From: a virus
Reading direction: 5' to 3' (one strand)
IMG/VR virus record: IMGVR_UViG_3300042545_000320
Location: 1 to 35,937 of that record
Length of the DNA: 35,937 nt
The notes below the pieces were generated by a model. That model saw nothing but the letters and a program-made list of their open reading frames with translations. It was not told where the DNA came from and searched no databases. Of the stretch, positions 21,363 to 28,768 are shown piece after piece. Position numbers and translations under genes: made by a program. Every line of letters begins with the position of its first letter. Positions within the stretch are counted from its first letter, which is position 1.

Positions 21363-22742
21363 TTACTCCAGCTTGAGTTTACTGAAGTCCCGTTTCGCCG
21401 TTTCTGGCTTAGGAGTCTGCCCCTTCTGGAAACCAGACTCGTGGACGTTTTCCTGCTGCGAGTTGTCTAGATCATGCAGCTTCATCTTTGACCTCTCAAT
21501 CCCAACCACAAACCTGCGATGTGCGCTCAGGTCATTATACCGATTCTTGAGTTGCTTAATCATAATCTGCTTGCTGTCTTCAAGTTCCTCGGTGCTGATC
21601 AAAGCAAGGATAAGATCGGCAGTATGGGTGATGCCCATAGACTCGGAGGTGTTGGTCAGGTCAACGTCACTGTTGCCGTAGCCATCACGATTGTATTGAG
21701 TTGCCGAAACGATAGGAACATTAAACTCAACAGCCAAGGCACGTAGTTCCTCAGCAATTGCCTTGATATATCCATAGCTGTTCATCGATCCGCCCAGCTT
21801 GACACGAGCAGACGAACAGATGTTGAGATAGTCGATATACACAACATCAGGCTCAAAGTTCTTCTTCAGCTTCAACTCGTTCATGAGATGGCGGAAGTGA
21901 CCAGAACCTGCAGATGAAGTAGGATATTCTTTGATGATCAGCTTGCCCATCACCTTGGTATTCATCTTCTCAATCTTCTTGATATAAGTTTCTTTCGGAA
22001 GCAAATCAAGATCGTCCATCGAGATGTTCAACAGATTGCAGTCAACACGCTTGGCTGTTTCTTCTTCCGACATTTCCATGGTGATATACAGAACGTTCTT
22101 GCCTTGGGCAATATTCGCAGCTGCAAAGTGACACATGAACAGAGACTTACCGATACCAGTCGCAGCCATCAGGATGTTGAAAGTCTTGCGCTTCAGACCA
22201 CCCTTGGTAATGGTGTTCATCAGCTCAAGATCGAAAGGCAGCTTCGACTCTGTACGGTGGTAGTATTCATAACGATCGGCAGCATTTTCGATGAAGTCAT
22301 GGCCGATATCCGTATCGAACGAAACTGATAATGCAGTCGACAACAGTTCTGGGATTGCTCCTCGACCGATGTCTTTCTTCTTGTTGTCGATAATCTGAAT
22401 TGAATCCATAATCGCATTATAGATTGCTCGATCCTGACAATGCTTTTCGGTTTCCTCAAGAAGCCAAGCACTGTTCTCAGACTTGAGATTTTCTAGAGTC
22501 TCGACACGATCAGTCAGAGCCTTGTATTGGTCTTCGGTAAGACCCTTTAACTTTTCAATCGAAACTCCAAGAACTTCCTTAGTCGGCAACTTGTTGTAAG
22601 TCTCGACAAATGCATTGATAATCTTATAGAGCTGTTTCTCCGTGTCAGAAGTGAAGTAGTCGAGCTGCAAGAAGGGCAGAGCCTTTCGGCTATACTCTTC
22701 ATTGCAGATCAGGTTGTTTACGATTGTTTCTTCAAGTTTCAT
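21363..22742 (-). CDS. 41: Replicative DNA helicase, T4 gp41-like (DnaB family)
   Basis: Hexameric 5'-3' helicase that unwinds DNA at the fork and recruits primase gp61. The 459-aa protein has an N-terminal helical domain (1-150) and a RecA-like motor. Walker A is AATGIGKS (193-200), and later come DVVYIDYLNI (Walker B), VPIVSATQYNRDG and ITHTADLILALI, all typical of DnaB-type helicases. Length matches T4 gp41. ATG overlaps the uvsX stop (ATGA), the same gene order as in T4 (uvsX-41). Confidence 0.95.
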   Translation of the reverse strand: MKLEETIVNNLICNEEYSRKALPFLQLDYFTSDTEKQLYKIINAFVETYNKLPTKEVLGVSIEKLKGLTEDQYKALTDRVETLENLKSENSAWLLEETEKHCQDRAIYNAIMDSIQIIDNKKKDIGRGAIPELLSTALSVSFDTDIGHDFIENAADRYEYYHRTESKLPFDLELMNTITKGGLKRKTFNILMAATGIGKSLFMCHFAAANIAQGKNVLYITMEMSEEETAKRVDCNLLNISMDDLDLLPKETYIKKIEKMNTKVMGKLIIKEYPTSSAGSGHFRHLMNELKLKKNFEPDVVYIDYLNICSSARVKLGGSMNSYGYIKAIAEELRALAVEFNVPIVSATQYNRDGYGNSDVDLTNTSESMGITHTADLILALISTEELEDSKQIMIKQLKNRYNDLSAHRRFVVGIERSKMKLHDLDNSQQENVHESGFQKGQTPKPETAKRDFSKLKLE

Positions 22743-23821
22743 TCATCATCCATTGTTTCGAGTTCTTCATCCAGATCAACATGAACCTGATCTTCGCTCA
22801 TCATTGCGCCAGAGCCAATACAATACTTGTCTTCAATATACTTCTTGAAAGACTTAGACGACAGGATCGGGAGCCAGAAGTCAGCAGTGTACGTATCTTT
22901 CTCGCGATAGTTCTTGTCGAAGATCTCGCCAGTTTCCATATCAACCTTCTGATACCAGCCAATCTTCGGCTTGATCACGTGACCAGACGCAAGAGCCATG
23001 TCAAGCAGACCCGACCACTTGCTGATGCCATCTTCCCATGTTACTTCAACAGGAATCTTTGACTTTTCTTTGACGAAACGAGACTTCTCGACATTGATGA
23101 TGAAGTTATAACCAACGATCTCAGTGCCAGTCTTTTCTTGCTGACGACCGATGATGAAGATATTATCAGCAGAGTAGTAGATACCTGTGCCGCCCGAGAC
23201 GATTGCCTTCGGGAACATACCCTGTTCCATGTAGATGTGGTTGACAACAATCATCGGGATATCCTTCAGATTGAGATGCGGAGTAACCATACGGAACAGA
23301 GACTTGAGCTGCTTGGCACGAGTCATATCAGCAACCGACTTCTCGTTCAGAGCATCTTCTACTTCCTTCTTAGAAGCCAAGTTGCCGACCGAGTCAATCA
23401 CGATGATCACACGATCGCCACGAGCAATGGTATTGATCTGAGACATAATGTCAAACTTCAATTGTTCAATGTCAGTGATAGGAGTATGCAGAACACGATC
23501 CGTATCAATCTTGAATGATTCGAAATATGCTTGAGGAGTGCCGAACTCCGAGTCATAGAACATCATCACAGCATCAGGATACTTGTCCATATATGCCTTG
23601 GCCATCATAAGACTAAATGAAGTCTTGAAGTGCTTAGATGGACCAGCCCAAATTGTCAGACCTGGAGTCAGGCCACCGTCAATCTTACCCGACAGAGCAA
23701 TATTGATAGCAGGAACACTGGTAGGAATCATGTCCTTCTTGTTGAAGAACTTGGATCCGGAAAGGATATCGCTATCCTTGATGGTGGAATTCTTTTTTAG
23801 TTTTGAGAGTAATTCAGACAT
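22739..23821 (-). CDS. uvsX: RecA-like recombinase UvsX
   Basis: Forms filaments on single-stranded DNA and drives strand exchange and recombination-dependent replication. The 360-aa protein has the UvsX-type Walker A GPSKHFKT (60-67), where Phe replaces the usual Gly as in T4. MMFYDSEFG, VIIVIDSVGNL, and the loop-2 region VVNHIYMEQGMFPKAIVSGG also match. The C-terminus is acidic (LEELETMDDE), as in RecA. It sits between a 62-aa gene and gp41 with overlapping stop/start codons on both sides. Confidence 0.95.
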   Translation of the reverse strand: MSELLSKLKKNSTIKDSDILSGSKFFNKKDMIPTSVPAINIALSGKIDGGLTPGLTIWAGPSKHFKTSFSLMMAKAYMDKYPDAVMMFYDSEFGTPQAYFESFKIDTDRVLHTPITDIEQLKFDIMSQINTIARGDRVIIVIDSVGNLASKKEVEDALNEKSVADMTRAKQLKSLFRMVTPHLNLKDIPMIVVNHIYMEQGMFPKAIVSGGTGIYYSADNIFIIGRQQEKTGTEIVGYNFIINVEKSRFVKEKSKIPVEVTWEDGISKWSGLLDMALASGHVIKPKIGWYQKVDMETGEIFDKNYREKDTYTADFWLPILSSKSFKKYIEDKYCIGSGAMMSEDQVHVDLDEELETMDDE

Positions 23822-24009
23822 TAATCAACCTTTGGCATTGAGAGGATAGTTTCGATTAGCTCCAAAACTTCAGTTGGAGTGTTGGCCACAGTTCTAGAAA
23901 CTGCCCAGTCATCTGCAGCATCACGACCATTAACTTCAACCATGAAGCCATTGTCATACATATTCACAGTAAAGGACATATCTACTTTGGCAAGATTATC
24001 AATTTTCAT
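23821..24009 (-). CDS. Small conserved protein between gp43 and uvsX, 62 aa
   Basis: MKIDNLAKVDMSFTVNMYDN then GFMVEVNGRDAADDWAVSRT and an amphipathic helix EVLELIETILSM. The 'L-YDNGFM-EV-GRD--DDW' pattern recurs at this position (between polymerase and uvsX) in marine T4-like phages. The stop overlaps the uvsX start (TAATG). Location in the replication operon suggests an accessory role, which is not established. Confidence 0.78.
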   Translation of the reverse strand: MKIDNLAKVDMSFTVNMYDNGFMVEVNGRDAADDWAVSRTVANTPTEVLELIETILSMPKVD

Positions 24010-24020
24010 ATATTATTCTC

Positions 24021-26519
24021 CTAGGCAAAAAAATCATCGAGGGTTGCGACTTCTTCAGTTTTCCAACTGATGGCGTCGCAGATTAAAGTCAGTGGCTTTA
24101 GAAACGCAGCATTAAACTGACGGTCGTAGTCAATATGTTGTTCCAAATTAAATTGTTTGGGCAATACATTTAGGACGGCAAATACATCCTCGTGCAGAGG
24201 ATTGGGAACTTTCATGTAACAATACTTGATTTTATCTCCGTCCGTAATTGCATTATACTTCTTTTCTAAATTATTGTCAAGCAGTAATTTGTTAAAAAGT
24301 AGAGCACCACGAACATGGATTGGTGTTCCGCCACGATAGATATGAGTATCTGACTTGTAGTCAGTGAGACTCGAGCATCCACGAGGCGAAGCGATTTCTT
24401 CAAAGGACAGCTTGCCAAATTCTTCACGGAAACCGTCAATGAATTGAATCAATTCAAGTTGAGTTCCACGAATAATAATCTGCAACGCTTGCCTAATTTT
24501 ATTGCGACAGACTTCAGGAGTCGAGGATTTGACAGCCTCAATACCCATAATCTTCAGATCAGGTTCTTTATACCGAACACCCTCATTGTCCCAGACATTC
24601 AGAATGTATCGTTTCTTGGCAGTCCAGATACCACGGTCGGCAATCGCTTCGCGCTTCATCTTCATGTTCTGCATGTAGGCATTGGTATTGTCAGCTAATT
24701 CCTGAAACTTCTGATCGATAAAAGGTTCGAGCTTTTGTTGGCAGACTTTGTCGAGGAAGTTGACAGTTGTTTCTTTGTCTTTGTTTGGGCAAGCCATGTC
24801 AACCAAATCGCCGAGACGAAGATAGATCGAGTCAGTATCCGAAGCAATAACGAAACGCTTCTCTTTGCCTGTCAGCTTCGCAAGATAGGCATCCATCGCA
24901 TCACCAACATACCGAATACCATACTGACCAGAGAAGGTGATAGCTTCAGCAAACTGCAGCTTATACCAACGGAAGTAGACGTTACCAACTGCACCGAACA
25001 GAGAGTTGAGAATAATCTTCTTGGCCATCTGCATGTTATTACAGCGAGAGATCTCTGCTTCAATCGCCTTAGACTTACCTTCAGACTGCTTGCGCTTTTT
25101 CGCATCAGTCATCTTGTTCTTCCACATCGTTCGGTCGGCATACATCTTTTCGACCAGCTGCGGGAACATACCTTTCTCGTTCTTGTTCCAGACTGTTCCG
25201 TTGGCAGCAATCGCAAGATTTTCTTCTCGAGCATCCTCAAGTATGCTTGGTTTGATTCCATCCTTGAGTAGATTGTCGATTGAAGGGAAGTTAGGCAGCA
25301 TACCAGCATAAGTCTCAGGAGACATATTATATTGAACAATCAGGCTGGGATACAGAGAGTTAACGTCAAACGAAGCCACCCAATCGTGCATGCCAGTGAC
25401 AGGCTCAAGAACGAATGCGCCTTCAAACTGATTCTTCTTTTCTCCACGCTTGATCTGATTGACAACCATCTTCTGCTCGAGCATGAAGTTATGAATGATC
25501 ACATCCCAGAGCAACACAGAAGTAAAGGAATCTTCAAGATTGACCTTGGCATCATACGCGATCGCATACGCGAGCTCGATGAGAGCCATCTTCTCGTCAA
25601 GTTTCTTGACCAGTTCTACATCTCGAATGTTGTATTCGATGAACCGCTGGGGATCCTGCTTATACATACCAGCAAGAGTCTCAAATTCACTGTAGTCAAT
25701 CTTACGTTCGCCAAGTTCGACATAAGCAATATGGTCGAGGCGATAGTTTTCTTGCTTGGTATATGTAAACTTGGTGTAGAGACGTTGATAGTCTAGAGCA
25801 GATATGCCCATGATGTCATACGACTGTTGCTCGCGACCCCACATCTCAACCGACTTTTCTTTGAGCCAACCCCAAGGCGAAAACCCAGCAGCATACTCAT
25901 CGCCGAACAGCTTCTTGTAACGATTGACCAGATACGGAATATCGAAGAACTCAATATACCAGCCAGTCATGACATCAAAGTCAAACTGTTTCCAGAACTT
26001 CATGAATGCACGAAGCATACTCAGTTCGTCATCGTAGAGGAGCGCTTCTACATCATCGCGATGCTTCTTATATTGTAGAGTGGTGAACACATAATACTTG
26101 CCGCGAAACTCAACGGTGATGGCGTTGATAGCCTTGTCCGCTTTGTCAGGATTTGGGAATCCATCATCAGACTCGACCTCGATATCCAGATCGGCAACAC
26201 GAATCTGATCACGATCGTATTGAATTTCTCCTGGATAATAATCGTTCAAGAATGCATAGACCCACTTGTCCATGCCATAGATCTCGAATCCTGAGACTTC
26301 GTCATAAGTTTTGGTAAATTCTCTGGCTTCCTTGATAGAATCAAATTCTATCTTGTCGACCATAGCTCCAGAGATTGTTCTGTATTCTGGATCTGGCTTC
26401 CTTGACGGAACGAACAGATATGGGTTGTATGGAATTTTGGTCGAAACCCTGCGACCATCTTCATATCCACGAAGAAAAATAAAATTACCACGCAATGCTG
26501 CGTTGGTGTAGAATCGCAT
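24021..26519 (-). CDS. 43: Replicative DNA polymerase, T4 gp43-like (family B)
   Basis: An 832-aa family-B polymerase with 3'-5' exonuclease. Exo I is VADLDIEVES with D112 and E114, the same numbering as in T4, and Exo II/III-type segments follow (FDVMTGWYIEFFDIPY). Polymerase motif A is SFDVNSLYPSLI (near 384), motif B is KKIILNSLFGAVGN and motif C is ASDTDSIYL (near 560). The C-terminus EVATLDDFFA is a likely sliding-clamp-binding peptide, as at the end of T4 gp43. It starts behind its own promoter (26552-26580). No intein or split is present; the length is slightly below T4's 898. Confidence 0.97.
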   Translation of the reverse strand: MRFYTNAALRGNFIFLRGYEDGRRVSTKIPYNPYLFVPSRKPDPEYRTISGAMVDKIEFDSIKEAREFTKTYDEVSGFEIYGMDKWVYAFLNDYYPGEIQYDRDQIRVADLDIEVESDDGFPNPDKADKAINAITVEFRGKYYVFTTLQYKKHRDDVEALLYDDELSMLRAFMKFWKQFDFDVMTGWYIEFFDIPYLVNRYKKLFGDEYAAGFSPWGWLKEKSVEMWGREQQSYDIMGISALDYQRLYTKFTYTKQENYRLDHIAYVELGERKIDYSEFETLAGMYKQDPQRFIEYNIRDVELVKKLDEKMALIELAYAIAYDAKVNLEDSFTSVLLWDVIIHNFMLEQKMVVNQIKRGEKKNQFEGAFVLEPVTGMHDWVASFDVNSLYPSLIVQYNMSPETYAGMLPNFPSIDNLLKDGIKPSILEDAREENLAIAANGTVWNKNEKGMFPQLVEKMYADRTMWKNKMTDAKKRKQSEGKSKAIEAEISRCNNMQMAKKIILNSLFGAVGNVYFRWYKLQFAEAITFSGQYGIRYVGDAMDAYLAKLTGKEKRFVIASDTDSIYLRLGDLVDMACPNKDKETTVNFLDKVCQQKLEPFIDQKFQELADNTNAYMQNMKMKREAIADRGIWTAKKRYILNVWDNEGVRYKEPDLKIMGIEAVKSSTPEVCRNKIRQALQIIIRGTQLELIQFIDGFREEFGKLSFEEIASPRGCSSLTDYKSDTHIYRGGTPIHVRGALLFNKLLLDNNLEKKYNAITDGDKIKYCYMKVPNPLHEDVFAVLNVLPKQFNLEQHIDYDRQFNAAFLKPLTLICDAISWKTEEVATLDDFFA

Positions 26520-26551
26520 TCGATCACCTCATAGTTAAAGAGCCAATTCTC

Positions 26552-26580
26552 AATATACCCTAGAAAGGAAAAAATAGCAA
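26552..26580 (-). promoter_or_regulatory. Promoter for gp43 (TTGCTA-N17-TATATT)
   Basis: Minus strand: TTGCTA (26575-26580), 17-bp spacer ending CTAGGG, TATATT (26552-26557). The TTCTTGCT start and TAGGGTATA end match the primase promoter, suggesting co-regulation of polymerase and primase. Confidence 0.72.
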
Positions 26581-26591
26581 GAACTATTTCC

Positions 26592-27344
26592 TCAATCGAC
26601 GGAATATTCTTTGTCTTCAAAATTGGTCAAGTAGTCATTCAATTGGTTGATTTTTCCGAGATTGCGCAGAGCCTTATAGACCAGATTCTCTTGCGCAAAT
26701 TCTCCAGCTTTCTGGATTCCTGAAGATCTCATCTGGTGGAGTCTACCCTTCAGCTTTTTAATTTGCTGTGCCTTCTCTTTTGTTCCGTAGGCAAAGTCGC
26801 TTGTCATATGATCAATCTGTTTCGCATAATACTTAATCTTGCGAATTAGATTCGGATTTGAATACATCTGTTTCACATCGTGCTTCGATGGCTTCGAGAT
26901 CCACTTGTTGGTGATCAGAGAGTAAATTCCTTGAGCATCTTTTGGTTCTTGTTTTTCATCCTGAGCATACAACTCAACAGGATATCCTTTGATTCGGATA
27001 TTGGGATGGTACTTTGCCCAGAGAATCTTCTTGTCGTATAACCAGTCGTCGAGAATGTCTGGGTCTTTGATGATGTTTTCCATATCAACAACAAGATGCA
27101 GGTCGATGTCCGAGAAGTCGGTATAGTTGTAGTTACAGTTCCCGCCAATCAGAATGATGTCTTTGATGACACTGAACGGAATACGAGAGAAGTCTGCCCA
27201 GTCATGTGCGATTCGAATCAGAGCAGCATGAATCTTTGGGTCTAGCTTTTCTTTCTGCCAGATCGCAGGATTGAGCTGATCATGATACTGCAGAGTAGTA
27301 TCGAATTTAGATCTTTCGTTCAGGAATTCTGTAAATTTGAGCAT
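26592..27344 (-). CDS. Nucleotidyltransferase-fold protein with capsid-targeting-like N-terminus, 250 aa
   Basis: N-terminus MLKFTEFLNERSKFD resembles the T4 capsid-targeting sequence, with LNE as a candidate protease site. The core IGGNCNYNYTDFSDIDLHLV at about 66-85 has the GG/GS and D79-x-D81 pattern of Pol-beta-type nucleotidyltransferases, with PVELYAQ as the likely third acidic strand. The helical C-terminal half is basic (QQIKKLKGRLHQMR). A TATAAATA late promoter lies 28 bp upstream, so it is made late although it sits beside gp43. It could be an injected nucleotidyltransferase; the substrate is unknown. Confidence 0.75.
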   Translation of the reverse strand: MLKFTEFLNERSKFDTTLQYHDQLNPAIWQKEKLDPKIHAALIRIAHDWADFSRIPFSVIKDIILIGGNCNYNYTDFSDIDLHLVVDMENIIKDPDILDDWLYDKKILWAKYHPNIRIKGYPVELYAQDEKQEPKDAQGIYSLITNKWISKPSKHDVKQMYSNPNLIRKIKYYAKQIDHMTSDFAYGTKEKAQQIKKLKGRLHQMRSSGIQKAGEFAQENLVYKALRNLGKINQLNDYLTNFEDKEYSVD

Positions 27345-27371
27345 GGGGATCTTTCGTGTTAGAACTCGTTA

Positions 27372-27383
27372 TATTTATAAATA
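27372..27383. promoter_or_regulatory. Back-to-back late promoters in one 12-bp palindrome
   Basis: TATTTATAAATA is a perfect palindrome that contains TATAAATA on both strands (minus 27372-27379, plus 27376-27383). Leftward it is 28 bp from the ATG of the 250-aa gene; rightward it is 34 bp from the i-spanin ATG. It is the only visible promoter for the lysis cassette. Confidence 0.75.
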
Positions 27384-27417
27384 TATGAGAATTGAAATTA
27401 ACAAGAAGGCTTGTCTC

Positions 27418-27933
27418 ATGTTTAGTATGATCCCTTTTCCTGTCAAAATTATGGCAATCATATTCATTGTTTTAGGTGCTGCTGGTTGGGGCTATATGAA
27501 AGGCTCTGCTCATGCAGAAGTCGAACTGGCCAACTACCAAGCCAAAGCCGAAAAACAAATCTCAGAATTAAAAACAGAAAACACTACCATCTCTAGTCAG
27601 GTCACGACAGAATTTGTCGATCGGGTCAATACCATTCACGACAAAGAAACAGTCTATCGCGATCGTCTGGTAAACCTCGGCGAGAGCACCAACAACCTTT
27701 CCAATGGTTGGGTTGAGCTTCATGATGCCGCTGCTAAACTTGCTGATCCAGATGCGCAACTAGCTGGTGACAAATCTCCATCTGGCATCATGGACAACTC
27801 GGCGCTTGCTGTTGTGATGGGCAACTATTCAGTATGCCATCAAAACAAACAGCAGTTGATTTCTCTTCAGAAATGGATCACAGACAACAAGGCAGCTGTC
27901 GATAAAGTAAATGCAGAGGGAGCGAAAAAATGA
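27418..27933 (+). CDS. i-spanin (Rz-like) lysis protein, 171 aa
   Basis: I start it at ATG 27418 (MFSMIPFPVKIM), 8 bases after AGAAGG; the longer open frame has no ribosome site. Residues 8-27 form one transmembrane helix. A long coiled coil through the periplasmic part follows (YQAKAEKQISELKTENTT, TEFVDRVNTIHDKETVYRDR). The C-terminus has NYSVCHQNKQQLISLQKWI, as in Rz proteins. Its stop overlaps the lipoprotein gene, the classic Rz/Rz1 arrangement. Spanins fuse the inner and outer membranes at the last step of lysis and imply a Gram-negative host. Confidence 0.82.
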   Translation: MFSMIPFPVKIMAIIFIVLGAAGWGYMKGSAHAEVELANYQAKAEKQISELKTENTTISSQVTTEFVDRVNTIHDKETVYRDRLVNLGESTNNLSNGWVELHDAAAKLADPDAQLAGDKSPSGIMDNSALAVVMGNYSVCHQNKQQLISLQKWITDNKAAVDKVNAEGAKK

Positions 27934-28103
27934 AGAAGCTGATTTATATTATTCCTTTGGTAATTGCTTTGTCGGGATGCGCAGGAAAAACCAGACTTGT
28001 ACCTCAAGCATATATGCCAGAGCCACCAGAGATTCTGATGAAGTCTCCTAAAGAATTATCCACAATCAAACAACCAACAAAAACAGAAGGAACTCCAAAA
28101 TGA
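27930..28103 (+). CDS. o-spanin (Rz1-like) lipoprotein, 57 aa
   Basis: MKKLIYIIPLVIALSGCAGK has a basic start, a hydrophobic core and the lipobox LSGC with acylation at Cys17. The mature 41 residues are rich in Pro, Lys and Glu (MPEPPEILMKSPKE), typical of Rz1. ATG overlaps the i-spanin stop (ATGA) and its own stop overlaps the next ATG. An outer-membrane lipoprotein paired with the i-spanin is the best reading. Confidence 0.85.
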   Translation: MKKLIYIIPLVIALSGCAGKTRLVPQAYMPEPPEILMKSPKELSTIKQPTKTEGTPK

Positions 28104-28309
28104 AAACTCTCTTAGAAAAAATTAAGAGCTTCTTTATCTTCTTAGATGTCAATCATGACGGCAAAGTTTCAGCCGAAGATGCTGAAATTGCGAAGGCATT
28201 GGCAGAAAAGAAATTCAAAGAAGCCAACGAAATTATTAATGATGTGAAGGCAGAAGTTGCTGTTGTGAAAGAGAAAGTTAAAAAAGCAACAAAAAAGAAA
28301 GCAAAATAA
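28100..28309 (+). CDS. Small EF-hand protein in the lysis cassette, 69 aa
   Basis: MKTLLEKIKSFFIFLDVNHD continues into a canonical calcium-binding EF-hand loop at residues 16-27 (DVNHDGKVSAED). A long lysine-rich helix follows, ending KKATKKKAK. It overlaps the o-spanin stop (ATGA) and the putative holin start (TAATG), so it is translated with the lysis proteins. An EF-hand protein here is unusual. It could sense Ca2+ or bind the membrane through the FFIFL segment and basic tail, perhaps as an antiholin-like regulator (inference). Confidence 0.75.
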   Translation: MKTLLEKIKSFFIFLDVNHDGKVSAEDAEIAKALAEKKFKEANEIINDVKAEVAVVKEKVKKATKKKAK

Positions 28310-28758
28310 TGAACCCTCTATCATTTTTTTCAACACCACCCATTACTTCATTCGAGCAGTTAGAGCTTGAAAAGGGCAAGATTCAGCTAACCATCATGAA
28401 GATGGCTGCTACAATCCTTGGTATTATCATGCTAGCGGTTGTATTCATTTTTCTCATCGGTATGTTCATGCCAAACGAACTTATCGACAACAACGAAATC
28501 TTCAAAATCATTGGACCTGCATTCTCTACTATCGTAGGTGCTTTTGTCGGTGCGTTTGCTACTATGATGGGTATGAAGGTGACTGAGCTTGATACAAATG
28601 TCAAGACTCAAGAACTTGGCAAGACTGATCACAAGGCACTAGCAGAAGCGCATGTGATTAATGCACAAGCAGAGTCGATTGAAGCTGATACTGAAATTAA
28701 GCTAATGGCTGCTATTGACAAGTATCAAGATTCAGATGAAGACCACGGTCCATTCTAA
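28309..28758 (+). CDS. Putative holin, two transmembrane helices, 149 aa
   Basis: Two hydrophobic segments, at about 32-54 (MAATILGIIMLAVVFIFLIG) and about 65-88 (IFKIIGPAFSTIVGAFVGAF), are separated by a short acidic loop. A soluble acidic C-terminal tail with ELDTNVKTQELGKTDHKAL follows. No holin family signature is recognised, but the position between spanin genes and endolysin and the membrane topology make it the best holin candidate in the cassette. An inner-membrane structural role cannot be excluded. Confidence 0.62.
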   Translation: MNPLSFFSTPPITSFEQLELEKGKIQLTIMKMAATILGIIMLAVVFIFLIGMFMPNELIDNNEIFKIIGPAFSTIVGAFVGAFATMMGMKVTELDTNVKTQELGKTDHKALAEAHVINAQAESIEADTEIKLMAAIDKYQDSDEDHGPF

Positions 28759-28768
28759 GGAACAGCAC

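Noticed and set aside
27337-27417. Extended N-terminus for the i-spanin (27 more residues)
   Set aside because: It would run across the bidirectional late promoter and has no ribosome site; the start at 27418 puts the membrane helix at residues 8-27, as in other spanins.
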